From NP936 sp002726085 (lineage in GTDB: Bacteria > Acidobacteriota > Vicinamibacteria > Vicinamibacterales > UBA8438): a DNA stretch of 11,090 nucleotides. A program made the translations under genes and the position numbers. Positions 7,042-11,090 of the stretch are shown piece by piece. The stretch covers positions 1 to 11,090 of the forward strand of contig DASCQF010000039.1 of the NCBI GenBank assembly GCA_036012905.1. Reading direction: 5' to 3'. The notes under the pieces are model-generated. The model worked only from the letters and a program-made list of their open reading frames with translations, searched no databases and was not told the origin of the DNA. Position 1 is the first letter of the stretch. The number at the start of each line of letters is the position of its first letter.

Positions 7042-8700
7042 TCAGCGCCCCGGCCGCTGTTGCTCGCGGATCGCGCGGAATTCGCTCGTGGCGCTCCACT
7101 CGGGCCATTCGTCGGTGGCGGCCAGCCGGGCGCCCATGTGATACATGAAGGTCAGATCGTCGAGCGCCCCGGACAGATCCCAGTCCGGCTTCACTTCGTC
7201 CGACACCGCGTGATAGTCGTTGGCGGTGTACTCCTCCCGCTTCTCGAGCCCATACCCAGGCGGCTTGTCCAGATAGTCGACCCCCGGGTCGGCGTAGAAC
7301 GCGGGGATGCCCACCCTGGCGAATGAAAAGTGGTCGGAGCGGTAGTAGAAGCCCTTCTCCGACTCCGGGTCCGGGTTCAGCACGCGCCCGAGCCGACCGG
7401 CAATCTCATTCGCCACCTGGTCGAGCCCCGATTGCCCCATCCCGACAATCGTCAGGTCGTTGGTGCGGCCCCACTGGTTCAGCACGTCCATGTTCAGCGC
7501 CGCCACGGTCTGCGCCGCCGGATAGAGCGGCTGTTCGCCGTAGTAGCGTGAACCGAGCAGCCCCTGCTCTTCGGCGGTCACCGCCAGGAAGAGCACCGAC
7601 CGCCGCGGCGCCTCACCGGCCGTGAAGGCGCGCGCGAGCTCGAGCAACCCGGCGGTGCCAGTGGCGTTGTCGGCCGCGCCGTTGTAGATCTGGTCGCCGG
7701 TCAGGCTGTCGTCCTTGCCCAGGTGGTCCCAGTGGGCCATGTAGAGCACCACCTCGTCGGGCGCCCCAATGCCCTGCAGCTTCGCGACGACGTTCTGCGA
7801 GTCGATCGTTCGCAACGAATTTCGCACGCGCGTCTGCCCGACCACCCTCAGCTCGACCGGCTGAAAGTCGGCAGTGGCCGCCTTCGCCTTCTCGGTCTCG
7901 AAGTCGAGCCCGGCCATCTCGAACAGTGACGCCGCGGCGTCACGCTGGATCCAGCCCTCGATCGCCGCGCGCCCCATGTTGCGGTCGTCCGCCACCAGAT
8001 CGAACGACTCGCCGTAGGGGGAACTGCCGACGACCTCCCACGGATAGCCGGCGGGCCCGGTCTCGTGTATCACCAGCGCGCCCGCCGCTCCGTGCTCGGC
8101 AGCGATCTCGTGCTTGTAGGTCCAGCGGCCGTAGTAAGTCATCGCCTGCCCACCGAACAGGTCCTCGCTCGGCGGATCGTTGACGAGGAAGAGCAAGATC
8201 TTGCCGCTGACGTCGACGTCCTTGAAGTCGTTCCAGTCGTATTCGGGCGCCACCGCGCCGTAGCCGACGAAGACGAACTCGGCGTCCACCTCCACCTCGT
8301 CGACGACGCGTTTCGTGTAGGCCGCGTAGTCGACGCCCGGCTCCAGCCTGCGGGTGTCGCCACCGAGACTGACGGTCATCGTGTCGCCCTCGATCGGCGT
8401 GATGCCGACCAGCGGCACGTTCTGCACCCAGGTCCCGTCGGGATTACCCGGCTCGAGGCCGAGCGCCTGGAACTGCTCGGTCAGATATGCGACCGTCAGT
8501 GTCTCGCCGTCTGACCCCGGCGCGCGTCCCTCGAACTCGTCCGACGCGAGCCGCTCGACCGCCGTCAGCAGCGTGTCGGCGCCGATGCCGGCGGCAATAG
8601 CCGGCAACGGCGCCGTGTCAGAGCCGCGGTCCGGCGTCCCCGACGCGCCCTGACACCCGACAAGCGCGATCAGGCTACAAGCGGCAAGAATCCTGCGCAC
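7042..8700 (-). CDS. M28 family zinc peptidase, secreted lipoprotein with PA-like insert
   Basis: The 552-residue product starts with a lipoprotein signal, MRRILAACSLIALVGC, with lipobox LVGC and lipidated C16, so it should be anchored in a membrane facing the periplasm or outside. Residues of about 130-260 form a protease-associated-like insert (VFVGYG, VSGKILLFL, GAAGALVIHE), as in aminopeptidase and carboxypeptidase members of M28. The two-zinc site is complete: H323 (AHWDHLG), D344 (GAADNATG), catalytic E377 and ligand E378 (TAEEQGLLGS), D405 (LNMDVLN) and H497 (YHAVSDE). These enzymes remove residues from peptide ends. GTG 8700 is well supported by the Shine-Dalgarno AGGAGGAG at 8712-8705. 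The S9 peptidase lies upstream on the same strand, 99 bp away, so the pair may degrade peptides in sequence. Nothing is missing; substrate preference cannot be read. Confidence 0.92.
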   Translation of the reverse strand: MRRILAACSLIALVGCQGASGTPDRGSDTAPLPAIAAGIGADTLLTAVERLASDEFEGRAPGSDGETLTVAYLTEQFQALGLEPGNPDGTWVQNVPLVGITPIEGDTMTVSLGGDTRRLEPGVDYAAYTKRVVDEVEVDAEFVFVGYGAVAPEYDWNDFKDVDVSGKILLFLVNDPPSEDLFGGQAMTYYGRWTYKHEIAAEHGAAGALVIHETGPAGYPWEVVGSSPYGESFDLVADDRNMGRAAIEGWIQRDAAASLFEMAGLDFETEKAKAATADFQPVELRVVGQTRVRNSLRTIDSQNVVAKLQGIGAPDEVVLYMAHWDHLGKDDSLTGDQIYNGAADNATGTAGLLELARAFTAGEAPRRSVLFLAVTAEEQGLLGSRYYGEQPLYPAAQTVAALNMDVLNQWGRTNDLTIVGMGQSGLDQVANEIAGRLGRVLNPDPESEKGFYYRSDHFSFARVGIPAFYADPGVDYLDKPPGYGLEKREEYTANDYHAVSDEVKPDWDLSGALDDLTFMYHMGARLAATDEWPEWSATSEFRAIREQQRPGR

Positions 8701-8704
8701 TGCA

Positions 8705-8712
8705 CTCCTCCT
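8705..8712 (-). promoter_or_regulatory. Strong ribosome-binding site for the M28 gene
   Basis: AGGAGGAG on the minus strand lies 4 nt (6 nt from the GGAGG core) before GTG 8700 and fixes this GTG as the start. It is the clearest Shine-Dalgarno among the leftward genes; the DUF368 and S9 starts have none. Confidence 0.75.
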
Positions 8713-8752
8713 CGTGTTCCTGCTGAAGCAGATGCCGGCGAAGCCCTCAAGC

Positions 8753-8787
8753 TTCCTCCTGCCTCCTGCTTCCTGCCTTCTGACTCC
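8753..8787 (-). repeat. Degenerate heptamer array, copy 2 (five units)
   Basis: Reading leftward from 8787 the units are GGAGTCA, GAAGGCA, GGAAGCA, GGAGGCA and GGAGGAA, in perfect 7-base register. The array lies between the S9 stop and the M28 start, ending 52 bp before the GTG. Its orientation relative to transcription is the same as that of the array at 1721-1755, and two units are identical between the arrays. Confidence 0.7.
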
Positions 8788-8799
8788 TTGGAGCTTTCA

Positions 8800-10905
8800 C
8801 TACTCCACCTGCCACAGCAGGAAGCTGACCGTGTCGACCATCTCCTCGATCTGCTGCGAAACCGGCTGCCCACCGGAATGGCCGGCATCGGTGTGATACC
8901 GGAGCAGGACCGGCGTGGTAGCGCCGTGCGTCGCCTGCATCAGCGCGGCCATCTTCCGCCCGTGCAGCGGCGCAACACGGGTGTCGCCATCGCCGGTGAT
9001 GTAGAGCGTGGCCGGGTACTGCGCCACCGCGTCCACGTTGTGATACGGGGAGTAGGCGTGGATGTAGGCAAACTGCTCCGCGTCTTCGCTCGAGCCGTAT
9101 TCCGGCACCCAGAAGCTCGCCACCAGAAACTTGTGATACCGCACCATGTCGAGCAGCGGGTAGGTACAGACGACCGCCCCAAACAGATCGGGACGCTGGT
9201 TCGAGACGGTGCCTACGAGCAGACCGCCGTTGCTGCCACCACGGATCGCCAGGTGCTCGGGGCTCGTATAGCCCTCGGCGATCAGATGCTCGGCCGCGGA
9301 TATGAAATCGTCGAACACGTGCTGCTTGCGCTCGAGCATCCCGTCGCGATGCCAGTTCTCGCCGAATTCGCCGCCGCCCCGCATGTTGGCCTCGGCGAAC
9401 ACCCCGCCGCTCTCCAGCCACACCGCCGCCAGTGATGAGAACGCGGGCGTCCGGCTCAGGTTGAAACCGCCGTACCCGGTCAGCAGCGTCGGGTTGGCGC
9501 CGTCGAGCACGACATCGGCGCGATGCGTGACGAACATCGGCACCCGGGTGCCGTCCTTCGAGGCGAACCACGTCTGGGTGACCTCGTAGCGATCGGTATC
9601 GATCGGCACTTCGACCTGCGCCCAGACGGTCTGCGCGCCGGTTTCGAGATCGTAGCGGTAGATGGTGTTTGGGCGGTGGTAGGACTGAAACGTAAAGAAC
9701 GCCTCGTCGCTCGTCCAGCGCCCGGCGCCGCCACCGACCGACCCGAGTGTCTCGAAGGTGATGTCGCGCACTTTGGCGCCTGACAGGTCGTGAATGGCCA
9801 CGCGCGGCTGCACATCCTGTAGATACGACACTGCCAGCTGACCGCCAAGCCCGCGTGCCTCCTGAATGACGACGTCTTTCCGCTCCGGGATGATCTCCCG
9901 CCACTGGTCGACCGCGGGGCTGCCGGGGTCGGCCACCATCACCCGTTTGTTCGGCGCGTCGAGGTTCGTGGTGATCACGATCTGGTCGCCGGCGAACTCG
10001 GCCCACGACTCACTCAACCCATCCTTGATGACGGTGGTGAACGGCGCCTCCGTGGTCAGGTCCTTCAGGTGGATCTCGGTCGGCCCTGACGAGCCCTCGA
10101 TCACGTGCACCAGCAACCACCGGCCGTCATCGGACAGCAACGAGACCGGAATGTGATGTAGCTGGTAGCCGTCGCCGAAGAGCTGGGTGTCGGCGCTCGG
10201 GTCGGTTCCAAGCGCATGGAACATGACCTTCGGGGTGACGTCGCCATATCGCTCGTAGTAGAACCCGGTCTTGTCCGGGTTCACGGTCACGTTCCCATAG
10301 CGCGCCGCCGGCAGCATGTCGTCCAGATCCTCACCAGTGTCGACGTCGCGCAGGTGAATCGACACCTCGTCGACCCCACCGTCCCGCACCGCATAGACGA
10401 CGAGTCGGCCGTCGCGTGAGATGTCGAGATAGCTGACGCTGATGGTGTGATCCGGGCTCAGCGGATGCGGGTCGACCAGGACCCGGTCGTCGCCGTCGAG
10501 CTGGTCGCGGACATACAGCACCGACAGGTTCTGATCGGCCTGTCGCTTGCTGTAGAAGTAGCGCCCACCACGCTCGTTCGGCAGACCGATGGTATCGACC
10601 TCGAGCACGGTCGCCGCCAGGGTCTCCAACTCCCCCCGACTGGACAACGGCGCGAGCAGCGTGTCGGTGTAGGCGTTCTGCAGGTCGATCCAGGCGCGCG
10701 TCTCCGCCGCTTCCTGGTCCTCGAGCCAGCGATACGGGTCCCGGATCTCGACGCCATGTAGCGTCTCGACCACCTCGCGTGTCTCTGTCGGTGGCGGTGG
10801 CGGTCGCACGTTCACTCCTGGTTCCTCGGTGGCACAGGCGGACAACAGCCCAACCGCTGCTGCGACCGCAACACCAGCCAGTCGGCGTCGAACTCCGGAG
10901 CGCAC
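8800..10905 (-). CDS. Prolyl oligopeptidase-like serine peptidase (S9A), lipoprotein
   Basis: From GTG 10905 the protein has 701 residues, the usual size of prolyl oligopeptidases. It starts with a lipoprotein signal (Arg-rich n-region, hydrophobic stretch, lipobox LSAC with C24) and a proline-rich linker. The N-terminal signature DPYRWLED leads into a seven-bladed propeller region, followed by the alpha/beta-hydrolase domain (TGYGGFNLS, NMRGGGEFGENWH). The triad is complete: S558 in GGSNGG (codon at 9234-9232), D641 in GDGDTRV, and H676 in DAGHSGG. Such enzymes cut short peptides after proline; the lipobox implies export. The frame could be extended to 11013, but that adds 36 residues ahead of the signal and reads through a palindrome and the IS110 leader. 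GTG 10914 is a second close option. No Shine-Dalgarno supports either. It heads the leftward group with the M28 gene 99 bp downstream. Confidence 0.92.
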   Translation of the reverse strand: MRSGVRRRLAGVAVAAAVGLLSACATEEPGVNVRPPPPPTETREVVETLHGVEIRDPYRWLEDQEAAETRAWIDLQNAYTDTLLAPLSSRGELETLAATVLEVDTIGLPNERGGRYFYSKRQADQNLSVLYVRDQLDGDDRVLVDPHPLSPDHTISVSYLDISRDGRLVVYAVRDGGVDEVSIHLRDVDTGEDLDDMLPAARYGNVTVNPDKTGFYYERYGDVTPKVMFHALGTDPSADTQLFGDGYQLHHIPVSLLSDDGRWLLVHVIEGSSGPTEIHLKDLTTEAPFTTVIKDGLSESWAEFAGDQIVITTNLDAPNKRVMVADPGSPAVDQWREIIPERKDVVIQEARGLGGQLAVSYLQDVQPRVAIHDLSGAKVRDITFETLGSVGGGAGRWTSDEAFFTFQSYHRPNTIYRYDLETGAQTVWAQVEVPIDTDRYEVTQTWFASKDGTRVPMFVTHRADVVLDGANPTLLTGYGGFNLSRTPAFSSLAAVWLESGGVFAEANMRGGGEFGENWHRDGMLERKQHVFDDFISAAEHLIAEGYTSPEHLAIRGGSNGGLLVGTVSNQRPDLFGAVVCTYPLLDMVRYHKFLVASFWVPEYGSSEDAEQFAYIHAYSPYHNVDAVAQYPATLYITGDGDTRVAPLHGRKMAALMQATHGATTPVLLRYHTDAGHSGGQPVSQQIEEMVDTVSFLLWQVE

Positions 10906-10923
10906 GTCTGTCACATCCGTGGC

Positions 10924-10941
10924 GCAAGGCTTCAGCCTTGC
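10924..10941. repeat. REP-like palindrome upstream of the S9 gene
   Basis: GCAAGGCT (10924-10931) and AGCCTTGC (10934-10941) are perfect 8-base arms around TC. It lies 19 bp upstream of the S9 peptidase GTG and 20 bp from the first stem of the IS110 leader. It looks like a repetitive extragenic palindrome; that it recurs in the genome is my expectation and cannot be shown from this window. Confidence 0.55.
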
Positions 10942-10961
10942 CTCGCAGATAAGATGAGAGG

Positions 10962-11031
10962 GCCAGCCTCCAAACGGGGTATCTTGCGGTCCCCAAATCA
11001 ACCACGGGCTCAAGGCCCAAAGGAGGCTGGC
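10962..11031 (+). promoter_or_regulatory. IS110 leader: structured RNA that covers the transposase ribosome-binding site
   Basis: GCCAGCCTCC (10962-10971) is a perfect complement of GGAGGCTGGC (11022-11031), which runs right up to the transposase ATG and contains its Shine-Dalgarno (AAAGGAGG). Inside the 50-base loop two small hairpins are possible: GGGG/CCCC (10976-10979/10991-10994) and GGGC/GCCC (11006-11009/11015-11018). The fold would hide the ribosome-binding site and limit transposase synthesis. IS110-family elements also carry a noncoding bridge RNA at one end. This segment may be part of one, but it is short for that role. Confidence 0.5.
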
Positions 11032-11090
11032 ATGGCGAACGGTATCACGAGCGAAACCGCAGTGACGATCGGTGTGGACCTGGGCGACCG
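11032..11090 (+). CDS. IS110-family transposase, N-terminus (cut by window edge)
   Basis: Only 19 full codons are visible, beginning MANGITSETAVTIGVDLGD. The IGVDLGD motif is the first strand of the RuvC-like DEDD domain of IS110-family recombinases, and its first Asp would be the first catalytic acid. A strong Shine-Dalgarno (AAAGGAGG) sits 5 nt before the ATG. The family assignment rests on this short motif, the position and the structured leader. Other actin-like or kinase folds also start with a G-x-D-x-G strand, so it is likely but not certain. Confidence 0.7.
   Translation, partial: MANGITSETAVTIGVDLGD

Noticed and set aside
6253..7326. Long plus-strand open frame (357 codons) rich in Q, R, D and H
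   Set aside because: It is antisense to the DUF368 and M28 genes, crosses both and their gap, and has no recognisable domain; long shadow frames are expected at this GC content.
8747..10006. Minus-strand open frame of 419 codons within the S9 gene
   Set aside because: Same strand but a different frame from the S9 peptidase, Arg-rich low-complexity translation and no motifs, whereas the S9 frame has the full catalytic triad.
10906..11013. N-terminal extension of the S9 peptidase to 11013
   Set aside because: It would place 36 residues before a good lipoprotein signal and read through the REP-like palindrome and the IS110 leader.
1..11090. CRISPR array, tRNA or rRNA genes, or a composite transposon spanning the window
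   Set aside because: No spaced direct repeats or cloverleaf sequence seen; the two edge elements belong to different IS families, so they cannot form a standard composite transposon.

Overview
The window is high-GC DNA from a bacterium that is most likely an acidobacterium (Vicinamibacteria-like). The best clues are an approximately 805-residue duplicated MacB/FtsX-type permease with no ATPase gene beside it (the ADOP architecture), a kinase N-terminus of the type abundant in Acidobacteriota, and exported lipoprotein peptidases. This placement is inferred from gene content, not from a marker gene.

Layout, left to right. The C-terminal part of an IS701-like transposase (1-687, +) is followed by a strong hairpin (714-754). 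Next come an exported tandem NTF2/SnoaL-like protein (784-1692, +) and an ADOP permease (1785-4201, +) broken by one missing base near 2108-2111. From 4202 to about 5900 lies an accessory pocket. It holds a BrnT/BrnA toxin-antitoxin operon with a well-formed promoter and palindromic operator, a 78-residue chimera of a Ser/Thr kinase N-terminus and what looks like a HEPN-domain tail, and a Uma2-family (DUF820) nuclease-like gene with a one-base insertion in a run of six G. That gene also lacks a stop near its domain end and runs antisense into the next gene. From 5899 to 10905 everything reads leftward: a prolyl-oligopeptidase-like lipoprotein (S9A), an M28 zinc peptidase lipoprotein, and a DUF368 membrane protein (the PopT-type undecaprenyl-phosphate translocase family). 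At the right edge an IS110-family element begins (transposase from 11032, +). Its start codon and Shine-Dalgarno sit in a 10-bp stem, and it lies about 20 bp from a REP-like palindrome.

How the genes fit together. The S9 and M28 enzymes are plausible partners in extracytoplasmic peptide breakdown. DUF368 follows them on the same strand but has its own possible promoter. The NTF2 protein and the permease may be co-transcribed. Two short arrays of related purine-rich heptamers occur in the same-strand gaps ahead of the permease and the M28 gene, in the same orientation relative to transcription. They look like a dispersed intergenic repeat of this genome.

The most notable items are the BrnTA control region with a possibly leaderless GTG start, the kinase/HEPN chimera joined at an ALK shared by both families, the heptamer arrays, and the IS110 leader. 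I do not see a complete novel multi-gene system. Two single-base frameshifts in one window also raise the possibility of sequence errors.
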